Made by a program: the position numbers and the translations under genes. The notes under the pieces are model-generated. The model made no database searches. It saw nothing but the letters and a program-made list of their open reading frames with translations, and was not told where the DNA came from. A stretch of 64,000 nucleotides of DNA. Source: Casuarius casuarius (lineage: Eukaryota; Chordata; Aves; Casuariiformes; Casuariidae). The stretch spans positions 744,001 through 808,000 of the forward strand of contig PTFA01000337.1 in assembly GCA_003342895.1 (NCBI GenBank), read 5' to 3'. Shown piece after piece: positions 26,051 to 39,316 of this stretch. How positions within the stretch are numbered: position 1 is the stretch's first letter; every line of letters begins with the position of its first letter.

Positions 26051-26969
26051 CGATGCCATGTAAAAATGTGGTCCTCTGGCCAGAATTTAGGTACTATAAA
26101 TCAGCATATCTCAATTGATTTAAAGACTTGCATGGCATCAGATATGGTAACAAGTGAAACTACATTACCAAACCTAAAGGCCAAACGCGTTACAGACTAT
26201 ACTGGAGCTGAGTAATTATAATAACTAAAGGGTCTGATGATTTTTTTACAGAGTCATGGAGTCTGAAGAGGGCTACCTGCAGGATGAGCAGGCAGTGATT
26301 TCTGCAACTGAGAGACAGACAGTTAAAGGATACAGCATGTTATGAGAAACATGCAGCTGTTTGATCTGTTCGACATGATGTTATCTCTTTCCTAAAGGCC
26401 CGATGTGTGACTAGAATTTCTGATGACTTTATACAATTTCAGAGCAGGATGGTTTCAAGCATCACCCTTTAGAATGACTAGGAACCACCATTACTGCTTT
26501 TCTTGTGGATTCTTGCATTATGTATATTTTTTAGGCTGATGGAGAGGTTCATATCACTAGGAGCATAACTAAAGCATATGAGTCTTTATATGTCTTAGAG
26601 CATAGAGTCTCAGAGCTTACTATCTGTCAGTAAACAGGCTATTTCCTGTACTCGTCTTACTGTTCAAACATCTCTCATGGTATCCAAGAGCTTCGTACTT
26701 AACAGATCTTGATACTTGGCTGGGATATTGACATTTACATTCTCATAAGGTTTTATAACCAACTCTCCTGACAATGAAACATATGATTAAAGAAATCTTT
26801 AGTATTAGTATCTATTAACTCTGTCCCAATATTTCTATTATTAATAAATTGTGTATTCAGTCTCAGCAAAAGTATAATACTGTCTTTAATACATAGTTCC
26901 CCAAGTTGCTCTCCCTTATTCCTTTAATCTCCTTGGCCAGCTATTAAAACAATTGGTATCAGTGCAGAT
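26051..26969. other. Non-coding stretch between two LTR-like blocks
   Basis: No gene found. If both neighbours belong to one provirus, this would be the internal region, but no gag, pol or env remnant is visible, and its composition is like ordinary unique DNA. Confidence 0.4.
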
Positions 26970-27570
26970 TGGACTTTCCATAAGACTTTTAAAATCAGTG
27001 TTTGCCCATACGAGTGGAAAGGTGTTGGGGGGTTCACAGACTGGCTATGCTCTCCAGTATGCTAGTCAGCTTTTTGGTGAGCTAGAGATACCTCCCACAG
27101 ACAGAGTGGCACGTGAAAAATGTCTGGACTAGGGGAATTTTTACTTAATTTATTGCCAATACCGAGAATATTCTCTTCCCAAGACTCAGCTTAATCAAGG
27201 CACCTATCCTCTCCTGTCCTAGTCTCAACTACCATTATTTTTGCTCAATTCATCCCAGTTTCCCTGGTAGGCAATGGGCAGCTCAGTAGGTAGGAGTAAC
27301 GTGCATATTGGTTTTTTTTCTGCTGCTCTGTACTTCTGCTCTTCCTCCATCTGTTGATGCTCCTTAATTCCTTACCCTGGTGTGGGTCACCCACAGCCAT
27401 GGCCCCTCGGGGTGTCCCTGCCCCAGTGTGGGATGCCCGCAGGCTGGATCAGCTGTGACCAGCACACAGCATTGCATGACCTCCCCCCACACAGGTCACT
27501 GTGGCAGCCCCTTGTGCCTTAAACCCTGGCATTTATGCCCAATACCTCGGTTTGTTCAGTTTATACTTGG
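26970..27570. mobile_element. LTR-like avian endogenous retroviral repeat
   Basis: The order of words (TTTACTTAATTTATTGCCAA, then CCAAGACTCAGCTTAATCAA, then GGGCAGCTCAG, GTGCATATTGG, TTCTGCTGCTC, and CCTGGTGTGGGTCACCCACA) follows an LTR-type repeat that is common in bird genomes as I remember it. GC content rises sharply at 27370-27520. The GTGTGGG motif is repeated at 27380 and 27426, giving a small internal duplication. No proviral coding remnant is seen, so this is probably a solo LTR or fragment. Strand and exact family are not determined. Confidence 0.45.
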
Positions 27571-28729
27571 AGCCCTTAAACCTTCTTTATATTGCTTTAT
27601 CCTTGAAATTTCATAAACTTATTGTTGTTACATAGTCACAGAGAAACAGTAGTAAACAACAATACTGATTTGAGTAGGAAGAGTTCCACTGGAATCAAGA
27701 TAATTTCTTTCAATTGCGTTATTGTCATAGGCAGGACATTTCTCAAGAACAGAGCTTGAAAAATGTATTTGTGGAGTGGAACATGGAACAGAAAATGATT
27801 AAGGAATCTTCTGTAGGCATTTCACTAAAGGGCATTTCACTACAGGGAAGTTGGGCCAAGTACTCAGACTCTGATTTCAGTGGGCAAAAGTCTTCTCTAT
27901 CACTAGAGACCTACTCTCTAAAGCAGATCCAGTTTCTCCCAAAGGAAACGTTTTCATTTAAATCTTACCAATATGGCAAGCATTTTTCATGGCGAAGATA
28001 TAACAAGAGGGAGACTTGAGAATCTAAAATGTTATTCACATTAAAAATAGTGGGGTAAAAGAAAGCCCACCAAATCCTCGAAAAGCAAATTTGCAAATGT
28101 TAAAAGTGTTTATAACATTTCTGTTATACCAGTGACTAATAAATATCTTAATAAATGCAGCAATGTCATTAAATTGTCTACATTTATATCAATTTTAAAA
28201 AGTTATGACTTTAATAATGATACGTTCTATTGAAAACTGAAAATTTCTTCAAAATTCAAAATAAACATAAAATGTATCCCCCTTTCTAAAACTTTCATTC
28301 TTTTCACAGGGGGGTTGAAGGCTACCAAGCCATAGTGGATAATTGTGCTCCAAAGGTTCTGAGATCCTAGAAAGAGAAATATATATTTTAATCAATTATA
28401 GACCAATGCACAAAAGAAATACTAATAGCAAAAAGAGAAATACTAGTAGAAATGCAAATATGTTTTCCTTTGGATAGCCCAGCAGATTTTGTTCAAGATA
28501 TAATTCATATTAAAATATAAAGCTGCTAATTAATCAAAAGCTTTTTTTCCTTCTGTCCTAATATTAGAAAGTCATTTCCAACATTTTGTGAATTTATTCA
28601 TAGTTAAATTTATACCATTAAAATATGCCCCCAGCATGTGAGGGGAAAAAATCAGAGAACTTGAGGCACGATGACAATTTTCTCTTTTTTTTATTAAAAC
28701 AGCAAAAATGAATTTTTGGAAGACTAACA
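27571..28729. other. Unique non-coding stretch
   Basis: No gene. A 101-codon frame at 27714-28019 has no recognisable motif and includes a small tandem repeat. The remainder is AT-rich. Confidence 0.5.
27816..27845 (+). repeat. Two-copy 15-bp tandem repeat
   Basis: GGCATTTCACTAAAG is followed at once by GGCATTTCACTACAG, identical at 14 of 15 positions. It looks like a local slippage duplication. Confidence 0.9.
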
Positions 28730-29241
28730 AAACGTTTTCTGAAATGAAAGCTGTTTCTCACAGTTGTTTAATTAATATGTATGCATGTTGTGCACGCAGC
28801 TTTGTAGGCTAATAAAATTCTCTTTCTCTTGCTCTCTCCCTACCCTCCCCTCCCCCCCTTCCCAGTTTTATACTTTTCCTGCAAATATAAAGCACAAGCA
28901 AGTTTCTCCTGTTTTATGACAAGCTCCTACTCCCTTTAATGGGATCAATGCCTGGTGCACTGTGCCTGTCTTGACAGCTATATATCAGGACTAGACTGTG
29001 TCCTCTAGGTCCCCACTGGAGCTTCCCCTTGCTGATGAAGGGAAAGATTATCTCATCTCTATACCCTCCTTCAAGGCTATGGGCTAGCACACAGAAAATG
29101 GCAGCAGCAGGTAGGGCTTGTGCTAACAGAGAAGCACGGCGTTGTTCTGCTATTAAACATTGCAGACGGTCCTCTCAGGAGCCCCCGTGCTCTTAATGTA
29201 CCGAAAGACAAAAAACTGATGAGGAAGAGCTCAGAGATGGG
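28730..29241 (+). promoter_or_regulatory. Possible promoter and first exon of a non-coding RNA
   Basis: A TATATAT box lies at 28979-28985 in an otherwise mixed sequence. About 30 bases on, a transcript could begin near 29010 and run to a perfect splice donor (GATGG/GTAAGT, intron starting at 29241), an exon of roughly 230 bases. Upstream, 28745-28920 has a homeodomain-type TTTAATTAAT word and a long pyrimidine-rich run (28822-28862), as often seen near promoters. No conserved open frame spans the exon, so any product would be non-coding. A second weaker donor (CAG/GTAGGG) is at 29111. These signals are common enough to arise by chance. Confidence 0.2.
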
Positions 29242-32200
29242 TAAGTCACATGGATCAACAGGAGCAAGCGAGGAGGAGATAAAATGGTTGCTTACTGGAA
29301 GTTTACGGAAAACACATGCTTATAAAGATGCAATGTTATGTTTTGCAAATTCAGAGATTTCAGTGGTGTTTTTATGGAAGAAGTATGCTGCAAATTGCAC
29401 AAAAAATGGTGCTTATATGGAAAATAATTTGTGATGAGCAAGGAAGGAAATAAAGTTGTATGAGGACTGGCACACCATGAACAAAAACTTCTAAATGGAA
29501 GATGGATGGTTCACAAATCAGGTGGATAAAGAAAATTTATCTGAATTTACTGTGGCATTAAGACGTTACTCCTTTGCCAGAGTGGAAGCTATCATTTCAC
29601 ACATCTGAGGAGATGTGCGAGGAAGAATCAGTGAAGGAGACGAATTACTTTCAAAGAGAGAAACAGGCACTACTTATTTCTGGATGGCTGGCCAGCTACT
29701 CCAGTCTGGCTTTTTGCCAAAGCATAGAATTTAATTTGGGATACATATTTAGAACCAGATAAAGGATTTTTAGTATTGCCATTTAATGGTGTTCTTAAAT
29801 CCACTGTTTTATAGCTGTGAGTAGTATACATCCTACCACTACTGTTAGTTATTTATGTTTATAACATTATTTATTATATTGATGCTTTTGTTATGATTTT
29901 TTTTTTAAGGAAAGCTTGGACATCAGTTGCTTATAATACACTAACATGATTCTAGGATATGTGCACAGATTGGCATTTATGAACATTTTAAAGAGCATTA
30001 TGTTTTTTCTGTGATTAGTCATTTCTACTCTGTGTAATCTTTCTCCTCTCAAATCTCGTTTGTGTGACATCACCATCAGTGCAAATTTGTGGAAGTGAAA
30101 TTTGGCCCTTCTGACTACTGATGTCTTCACCGGGGCCCCTATTCTACCCTTCACTCCTAATACAGAGGGCTAATGGTTACAGAAAATTTAAGCTTTAAAA
30201 AGACTGACTTGAAATGTTATCCCGTACAAAAATTCCAATTAAAGTGAGTATATGATTCATGATGATTTTAAGGTTATTTTAGCTATAACTGATGGTTTGG
30301 GGGAATTGTATGAAATACATGAGAACAAAAGTTTCTAAATAACAAAATATTGACACATCTTTGTTTCCCACTTATATGCTTTGATTCTCTCTAGGAAGCT
30401 CCTTCTCCCCAAATCATTGCCTTCAACTATTGTTCCCTGCTCAAAGGACTCTGTCTCACCAGGATCCATAAGAAAATGATAAATTAAAGTTTGTAGTATC
30501 AGTTTGCTTCCTGGATAAAAGCTTGGTGAACAAAGAGTAGTGCTGCAAAGTGGGTATAAGCTAGCATTCTGGCTACGTGCGTGGGTTGTCTAAGGTAAAT
30601 GAAGCATTATGCTGAAATTCAATAGCACAGAGGTAGGTCAGTGACCTACCATCACAAACAAGGTATAATGGAGAAAATGGATATTTTTTAATGAAATCAT
30701 TTGATTAGTGAAGCAGTAACCTGTGGAAGAATGGGATACAAGGCAGCTGTACAGGTTTTTCCAATTTGCAAGTATTCTTCATTACAAAAGCCATCTTGCT
30801 ATTCAGTAATAAAAACAAAACTGTAAGAGCAAAATCTATTTTTCATTTGCATACAGCTAGTTCTTTATTTTATTTGTTGCATGGGGTATGTTATTGGTAC
30901 AGAGCTGGGGGCATAGCATTAGATGTGCATAACTATAAGCAAACTTCACTGTGTGGCTCACGAACATGTAAACTGAGCCACGTGGTAGCTTCATTTAAAG
31001 CCAGCATTCCCATTTGCAGTGTGGCGCAAATGCTAACACGCACAGATCTGACTCACTCTGACCCAGTTCCCAGCTCTTTGATGGGTTGATATTGATCCAA
31101 AGCTCACTGANGTCGATGCTTCCTTCAAGGGACACGTGCTCAGCTCCTGAGCAGACAACTGTAGCCTTCAGAGCAAGTGAGGCTGCTTGGTGCTGATGGC
31201 AGCTCACTGATTAGGGCTGTTTATTGTGTAGTTAAAGAGGAGGTTATGGTCCTAGGCGTCCTGGTGGGAAATGTATGTGAATGGGCAGTAGAAAGGGGTA
31301 GAAGTAGAAGGGGTTTGCCCTTGCAGATGCACAAAAGGCAGAGGATGTCCCTCTCTGTTCCTGACCCATGCTTTGCCTCCCTTTGCCCTCACAGCAGTCA
31401 AAACCGGCAGGGATAGAGCACCTCTGGTGGTGGATTTCCATCTGGCTACAATTGCGTATCACCCCTTCTATGCTCTTCTGGGCCCTGGGACAACACACTC
31501 ATTCAAAAGTCTGAAGCTTGCCACATTTTAGCTGGGGTACAATACAGACACCATAACTTCTGTGTGTCATGCTAAATGCAGTACAATTTGGGCACCCCAA
31601 AAATGTGCTTGGTTTTATCTGTTAATCCTCCTGACATATTTGGTTTTAGCTGCTGTTCAAGACAAGATGCTGCATCAGTCAGGGCTCATATGGATTGTGA
31701 TGCATTTGTTCCTGAAATTCTGCATGGTATGTCCTTTGCATCCTACTCCTCCAAAAATGGAGGCCCAGCTCCATGAAACTACGCAGATGCTCCACTTGCA
31801 TTGATCTTGGGGGAACTTAGACACTGATGCATCTTTGCGGACCAAGCCATAAGTGATATGAAAATTTCATATCTTGCTGAAATCAGAAAACAGCTCAACA
31901 CCCTAAAAACTTAATTCTAATAAACATGTCACAAAAATTACATCCTCCTCATGGCACCTAAGTGCTAAGGAGAGGAAGTTACTCTTCTGAAGGCTTTCCT
32001 CCCTGAAATACCAGGAGCTTTAAACCTGGATCTTTTTCTGTGAGGTGTGATCAATTAATGCAAGATGTTTTGTACATGCTATAAAGATTCAGTAAACAAA
32101 ACAAAGAATAAGATTGTAAAATCAGAAAATATTATAAACAACGAAATCACTTAAATAAGTTAAATCAGATAACATTTTTCATTACAATCTAGAATCTTTC

Positions 32201-34858
32201 CATTAGGTCTTTCCCTCTCATACCTCGCAGAGCTGTCCAATTTCCAGCCTGCTCAGAGTGATTTCAGACTCTTTGCTTCTTTTAAAACCTCGCTTTCAGA
32301 GATGTTCTCTGCAGGGGGCTTCATATAGAAATGGATCAGGCTTCTATCTATACAAGCAGTCATTTGAGAAACTAGATTAACCTTTTAAAAATGTAATGGA
32401 AACAAAAAGATACAGCTAAAGCAAGGCTCTGATTATTCCCTAAGGGTTAATGGATGTCCAGAGTTGGTGAAAGAAGAAAAAAAATCAAGCCCTAGTTTCC
32501 CCAGTCTTTTAAATAGGACATTTCTGTCTGTGATAAGCTGAAATTAATAACTAATTAGAGTCTGTATCAACATGGATACCAATTTTCCAGTTGTACTAAT
32601 GCTGCTTTTGTAATGTGACTTGAGTCTTGAATTGGTAGAAGATGCCAATTATTTTCTAGGATTTTTTTTTCCCTCTATTCCCCCAAATTGTTAAATAAAA
32701 GAGTCAAAAGTTTCTGGTGAAAAAAAAAAAATCTTAGTTTTAGAAGTAAACTTATTTGTTTATAGTAATGTTTATCTTATTTATTAATTATTTTAATTGA
32801 AAAGGAGTATATTGCTAAGAAAAATNTCAGTCAACTATTCTTGAGTTTATTCTACAGTAGTTCCTGGTCCATGCTAACTCCCAAACCTTGCCTGAGATGT
32901 TGCTTTGCAAAATCACTAGTTGACTTGAGTCAAACTATGTCAGGGATCATTCCAACAGTTTAACAGTACAAAAAGATCAAATTCCAGTGTCTGGAAACAT
33001 TCTCTGACATGGTTTAATATAGGACAAAACCATATTCCACCGGGCTTTGGTAAAACCTTTTTTTTTTCCTTTCCATTTAATAAACATTATTAGGTGAAAT
33101 ACTTACTTTTCATGTTTCCATTAAGTAGCAAAGTGCCACTGAATTAATAGGATTCTTGCAACATTGATTTTAATGTCACTTTGGATAATAAGAATATTAT
33201 GTGGAACAATATTGCACAATATTTTTCAGGAAGAGAATAATCGAATATGTGCTGCTGTGTTTTATGTCATAAGAATATAATTTTCTGATAAATTATTGAA
33301 GTTTTGAAATAAAACTAATGATGTATATGATGATACTTTGCCAAATAGCAATGTTATACTACTGTATTGTGTAAATATCTACACTGGAGCATAAAGGTAA
33401 TACATGAAAAGGATGATGTCTTTTTAGGTGTAATTTAGGTGAAAATAATCTCTTTTCTGTAAACAATTACACAGAAGCTTAAAGAAGACATTATCAGATC
33501 AAGTTCAGCCAAAAAAGTAGATTACTGTGCTGGTAAGTATTTATGACACCTGTGACCAGTAAGGAGCTCTCTGTTGTTGGTGATGTTGTTTTTGTGGGGC
33601 TTTTTGATTGTTTTTTTGTTTTGTTTAATCCGTTTAGACACATAAGCATCTTCCTGGACTAATTAACTCCAGTAGTATGCTAAGACTTGAGAGTCTGAAT
33701 GGAAAACTAGAAAGAGACTAAAACAGAAGAACAGAGCTGAGTAACAGCATCACTACAAGTGTGTGTGACATGAAGATTGGAAGCCACCNACTAGAGAGTA
33801 GAAGGCCTAGAAGGCAAAAATGATTCAGAGTTCTTGTGGGGAATCAGACTGGAGATGATATCTCCATACTATGACTTCACATGGACACCTCACTGCAATT
33901 ACTTGTCATTATGAATGACGATGCAAGACAGAACACTGGAAAATCATATATTCGTTGTAGGTGTTAAGTCAGTGAAATGCTGCTGTTCACTCAGTGTAAG
34001 AACTGACACTTCAGGTCTGGACGCTAGTGGTAGTATATGAAGTGGGTATATTTGGTCTAACTGGTAGTTTTTCACTTATTTTCAGTGAGAAAATGCAAAG
34101 TATGTAGCAGAGAGAGGTTTAGCCATGATTAATAATATTGTCTGGTATTCTCCATTTGCTTTAATTATTACTTCCAGTCTGAAACTGGCTAACAGCTACT
34201 ATGGGCGAGTACCATCCATCTTTGTTTCTTTCATCATCTCCTCCAGATACCTTTTTGTTGCACATTGTTATAGTTTGGAGTACCAGTATTAAGAGTATTA
34301 GCTGCTAGAAGAGCAGGCCTATCCTCTCCCACTAGAGGAGTTTGGTTTTGACTGACATTTCTGTGTTCTATAACAAACTACACAAAAACAATTGGCCACT
34401 TGAAAGCACAGATAGGAACAGATGTCATCAGGGAGGACCACTGTTCAAGGGTAACTCCCAGGCTGACATTTGGCAAATAACTTCCAGTTTTTTTTGTTGT
34501 CCAGGTTGTATTAATAATTTGAATAGATAGTATGGACATACATCTATTACAAGTAGACTGACAGAAAAAAGTAACTGAAATTGTTGAAAAGGTAACAGTC
34601 TGAGTTACTTTCTGTTCTTGAGTCTCCTTACTTTAATTAGCAAGCCACCTTCTCTAATGTAATTCAACAGTTCTGCTGTCTGCATATCTACGTTGCTGCA
34701 ATAGCTATAAGCTATAAGCTCTAGTTATGGACTCCGGCATTGATAATTTTAGTGCTGTACAGTAAGAGTTTCCCTGACACGCAACTTCTATTCCCTCTAA
34801 GATTGTTACATCCAGGTGTTAAGAAGTTCAGATTAGAAAAGGCTGGCCATCTGCTAGG

Positions 34859-34880
34859 TTTTTTTTTTTTTTTTTTTTTT
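34859..34880. repeat. T22 homopolymer
   Basis: An uninterrupted run of 22 T. It could be the poly-A tail of a minus-strand retrocopy, but no retrocopy body is recognisable at 34881-35300. Confidence 0.9.
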
Positions 34881-36559
34881 ATGCTAGAACTCTGTATGTG
34901 AATTAAAATTCCTTTGTTAAGTTTATGTATATATTTCTTAAATACTGTACTTCATTTTCTGCCCTCATATTTAATATTTACAGGAAAATATTAACTCAGC
35001 ACTCTGAGGCACTTTATTTGGAGCAGGCTCCTTAACCTTCTCTTGGCCCCCAGGTTGCAACTGATGTAGAATTCATGGAGCTGACAAAAATTTGAATAAT
35101 GCTGCTTTCCAGTACAGTTTTGAGTTGTTAGTACCTGCTGTGACTTAGAGCACTCTAAAGGCTACTGCCTGTTAGAGGCCTACTGGAGCTTTTCTGGTGG
35201 CCAGAGGACAGTGGGAAGCAGAGTAACTAACACAGCTGCTCTGCCCAGAAACTCTAGAAAGACTGAACTCCTTCATGTAAAGGATTTACATAGTGGCCAG
35301 TTTGGTCTATTTTAGGGTTGTTCCTCCCCCCCACCCCCAACCACAGAACACACGCAGTGCAGATCATAACTTAGCACTAAAGATCCTTTTTGTTAATAGT
35401 CACAGTCAAGAATTCCTCCGAGTTTGCGGTAAAGTAAGTAGTTCTGTGTGCAAGTTCAGAAGAGATTGTGCTCCAAGCCAGTTGCTTCAATTCTAATCTA
35501 AGTGCTTGTAGGAGAAGTTAGTCATCCATGATATTGCAGTATTCTGGTGTTCAGATCCTTCATGGAAATCTCAGTGCCTAGGAATGACTGTTAAACTAAT
35601 AAATTAATCATGCCCTCAGTTAACTCTGCCAATGTAATGATGTAATCATTTGTGCATTTACATTGCTCTTTGCCTTATTTTAAATACTTTAATTTTTCCT
35701 ATGAAAAAGAAAGATGAGAACAAAATACCAAATCACTGAGTCATAACCATCCTGTAAATGAAGGTTAATTGGAACTTTTCACAAAATATAAGGCAATATT
35801 TCCTTCTAAGACACAACAGCAAGATTCAGAGTGCCCGCTTTGTTACTTAAAATGGGACTTGATGTGATTAGCTTCTGTGTTGAACAAAGTGATCAGAAAA
35901 GCTACCTCACATTCATAAAATACTCTCCTCAGACTCAAAGTTCCTTAGATACATGCATATGTAAAGGAGCACTTCAGCATGAAGAGCTGGGTGCTAGTTT
36001 CCCACTTAAGCTAAAATGCAACTAGTAGCNTAAGCAGGACACTTGAACTCCTTCCAAATCATAAGGTGTGCCTGGTCATTAGCAGCTTCTTCTGCTAATC
36101 TCTTTTTATATAAAATATCATTTCAAATAACTTATATTTATATAAAGCAGTTAGAGCATCCATCCAGGAAGCTGAAGGTCTTGCTTAATTTCTCTGCTCA
36201 AGTCTCAGGAAATTCAAACTTGGAGCATCCTACTCGTAAGACTGTATACTAGTGTAGAGGGAGGACTGCCTGGGAGTGGAGAAGAGCACTTGCCGTGTTA
36301 TCAACCTACACCACTGTGCAGGCATGAGTATCAGGCTTTTTGGCTAGAGGGAAAGCAGGCAAGCAGGAGCCCGATTTTGTTGTCCAATGATCAGAGCATT
36401 CATCTAAAAAAGGAAGTAGGTCACAGGCTCCCTAGGTTTTTGTTTTGTTTTTCTTTGACCCAATTTAAGATTCCAAAAAAATGGGACCATGAGTGAAACT
36501 TACTCTGGAGAGGAAAATATGTCAAAATGGAACTTGCAAAAGAATTAGACATCAGGAGA

Positions 36560-36617
36560 NNNNNNNNNNNNNNNNNNNNNNNNNNNNNNNNNNNNNNNNN
36601 NNNNNNNNNNNNNNNNN
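36560..36617. other. Assembly gap next to poly-A
   Basis: Fifty-eight Ns are followed by A26 (36618-36643). As with the earlier gap, the true sequence is probably a longer A-rich tract. Confidence 0.95.
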
Positions 36618-37079
36618 AAAAAAAAAAAAAAAAAAAAAAAAAAGGTAGAGGCAGTCCTATGAGTGAAGGTCACATCCTAGCTTTTCACTCCTTCCATCTG
36701 AAATCTCTAACTACTAAGATAGAGGACATACACTTTGCTCAATTAATACTTAATAATTCCATATATTCTGGAATATCTTAACTATACAGGGCTGGGAGTA
36801 TTCTACCCTGGAACAAATGGCAACCAGCTGGTGACAGTTGAGGAGACATGCATGCATACGTCTTTGGGGAAAAGGAGGACTCTGACACATGTGGGTCTTC
36901 CACATCCCAGGTGAATGCTCCAACCTGGAAATATTAGGAAAACNAAGGAGCATTTTCTCTGTTTTTGAGTATGCTGGATATAAACTCAGCACAGAGCTCA
37001 GCTCTCAGTGAGAAAAGGCATCACTGTTCTGCTCCTAGAGGAGCAGATAGAAGTCATACTCTGAGACTTTCATCCCTTT

Positions 37080-37420
37080 CTCCACCTTTCTGATGTAGTC
37101 TCCTAGACCTGTAAGCTAAGGCTCTTCTAATCGACCTGACAGTCCAGCTCTTTGCGATTTCTAATTAAATTAGTGTTTCTTGAACATAGATGGCCACAGT
37201 TGCACACAGGATTTCAGATACAGTCTTGTCTGTCTTTTACAAATGCCTATTAATGCTTCTACTTTCTTACTTGATGCATTTTTCTGAATTGAATTTTCCA
37301 TCTTCTGCTTAATATGCTGGTGCATCACTGTCATTCTATAACTGACTAGCATATAAGATGTTTCTCTTTGGCTTTAATGTGATGACCCCTAGGCAAAAAC
37401 AAAAGTTTTTTATATCACAT
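37080..37420 (-). mobile_element. Old CR1 LINE fragment, minus strand
   Basis: TTTCTTGAACATAGATGGCC, GTTGCACACAGGATTTCAGA and AATGCCTATTAATGCTTCTA follow the pattern of the CR1 region near the 3' end of ORF2 in reverse. The later ACTTGATGCATTTTTCTGAA also fits. It is strongly diverged and holds no open frame of note. Sequence up to about 37640 may be a further extension, but the similarity is too weak to claim. Confidence 0.5.
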
Positions 37421-38199
37421 TTGTGATATTGCAATTTATAATAATTTGGTTAATCTTACTTCTATTTTTCCACTCTTCAAGACTTACTTTTTAGTGTCTC
37501 ATATAGCCCTCTCTATATTGACTTTTTTAAATAGAAGAGTGCCAATTTTATGTCAATTTACTTTGGTAAATTGTTTAGTGATTTATCAAGTCACAAAAAC
37601 ATGGTCTTTTACTTATCATAGTCCTTTTAATTTACCCTATTAATAAGAAATACATTTTAAGATCTGAAATACATCTAAAGACTTCTTCCTAAACAGGATA
37701 CACTGTTCCCAAGCAAATCTCAGAGTAAATGAAATAAGAGCAGTTCTGCAACACTGACCAGAGAATTCTGCCAGTACTTGTATGGTGTATTCTTCCCAAA
37801 CATACAAGGCAATACTACTGAACCTGGAAACTGGAACATATGTTTAAAAAGACATCCAATGGAGAATTAAAACACCCAAATTACAAGTATTCATCAAATC
37901 TTTTAGCAGTTTGTTTCTAGGGTTAATCAATGTTACTGTTAAAATGTTACATCTATAGTCAGCTTGCATGATTTTCCTATTAACAAATACAATTTATGTA
38001 TTTTCTAGAACAGCTTTTGTATTAATCAGCAGTACTAAAGCTTTAAATAGATCCTCTGTAAGAGTTACGAAACAAAAGCAAGACATATTGAAAGCAGGTT
38101 TAGCAATAGTGAATCCTCAGGAATAAAAACTTTAAGAGCAAATTTTAAACTATGTTGTCTAGAGAGGAAAAAGAAAAAAGCATAAATACCAAGAATTCC

Positions 38200-38221
38200 T
38201 TTTTTTTTTTTTTTTTTTTTT
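38200..38221. repeat. T22 homopolymer
   Basis: An uninterrupted run of 22 T in AT-rich DNA. No retrocopy is visible beside it. Confidence 0.9.
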
Positions 38222-39293
38222 GCTTCTGTAGGCTGACCAAAAGCTTCTTTGTATTACTGTGAGGTTTATTAATCATTGTTTGACATTGTTATTTTCCTGC
38301 AACTCTAAACAGAAAAGTTTCCTCTAACCACGTCTAAGTTCTTGCTGAAATGTTTATTTGCTGTGCAGTTGTGAAATGTCTTTTAAAGTTGTGAAGTTGT
38401 TTTATTTAGATGGGGGCGGGGGGGAAGAAGTCTGACTTACTCTATGGAATGGAAACAAATAACAAGCAAGTAACCTCCAACTGGACCAAGTAACTAAGTA
38501 TTATAGATTCAAAATTCCTTAGTTTAAATGTAATTTTAAGTTTGCCTTACAGATGTCTTTGATTTTCATTCCTTAAAGGGAAGACTAAAGATGCTTATGG
38601 ACATGCAAGGAATCAGGAATTAAGGTGAGAAAGTTATTTATAGGGGTATGAAAATAGGCTTGCTTGGACTTCCTTTCAAATAACTGGATTTTATAGCAGA
38701 GAAAAGTCTTGGTGTATGGAGAAGCAGAGAGATGGGGATGTCTGCTGCCAGTCCCACTTTGGGAACTGCATGACAGTATTGGTATAAAAATATTAGCACA
38801 ATACTTCTATGTTTGCATACATTAGGGAAGCTCCATTTTCGGTCAGTAATTTTGAGCCAGGAAGACTGTTACTTACAGTCTTGAAAGAGAACATCTGGAT
38901 TCATTGGCCATGCTTGTTCTAGGTCAGAAGAACAGACGTAAGAGATCACACACAGATGAGGAGTTCTTGAGATGAAGAAAAACATGCATCAGTCTAACAA
39001 TTTTATTGATGCTCAATTTTCTTACCCATTTTTCCTTCCAATTCTACTGGAAGAATCAGAGTGACATACATTTTTCATACAGAGGAAAGCTATTGCACTG
39101 AGAGTGCATAACACTCAAATAATGAGATTTTATCAGGTAGTTTCAGGTGTTTGAAACCCTTACCAGACAACATTAATGTATCTCTGTTACCTACAGGCTT
39201 TCATTTCTGATAACTGCCTTCTGCTCTTTGTGCTTTAATCTCACACTCACATATGCTTATATAATGGTATTAGCAGGCCTGATCCACACCCCT

Positions 39294-39316
39294 CCCCCCC
39301 CCCCCCCCATCCCCCC
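39294..39316. repeat. Poly-C tract
   Basis: C15 (39294-39308), then AT, then C6. The complementary strand is a long G run that could stack into quadruplex-type structure. Confidence 0.9.

Larger units (their letters stand above)
29242..37079. other. Long unique AT-rich non-coding stretch
   Basis: No gene or confident transposon in nearly 8 kb. It holds a 22-base T run (34859-34880), GTTTTTTTG-type runs near 33600-33625, and the N gap at 36560-36617. The parts around 31560-31820 and 35290-35480 are less AT-rich but unassigned. Open frames reach only about 107 codons and carry no motif. Confidence 0.5.

Noticed and set aside
29120..29434. 104-codon frame as a coding gene behind the TATA-like box
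   Set aside because: No recognisable domain, and the best splice donor would cut it early. A non-coding exon is the more cautious reading.
34859..34880. Poly-T run as the tail of a minus-strand processed pseudogene
   Set aside because: No exon-like or protein-like sequence could be found to the right of it, and no target-site duplication was seen.
36527..36781. Open frame with a poly-lysine stretch
   Set aside because: It spans the second N gap and its poly-A run.
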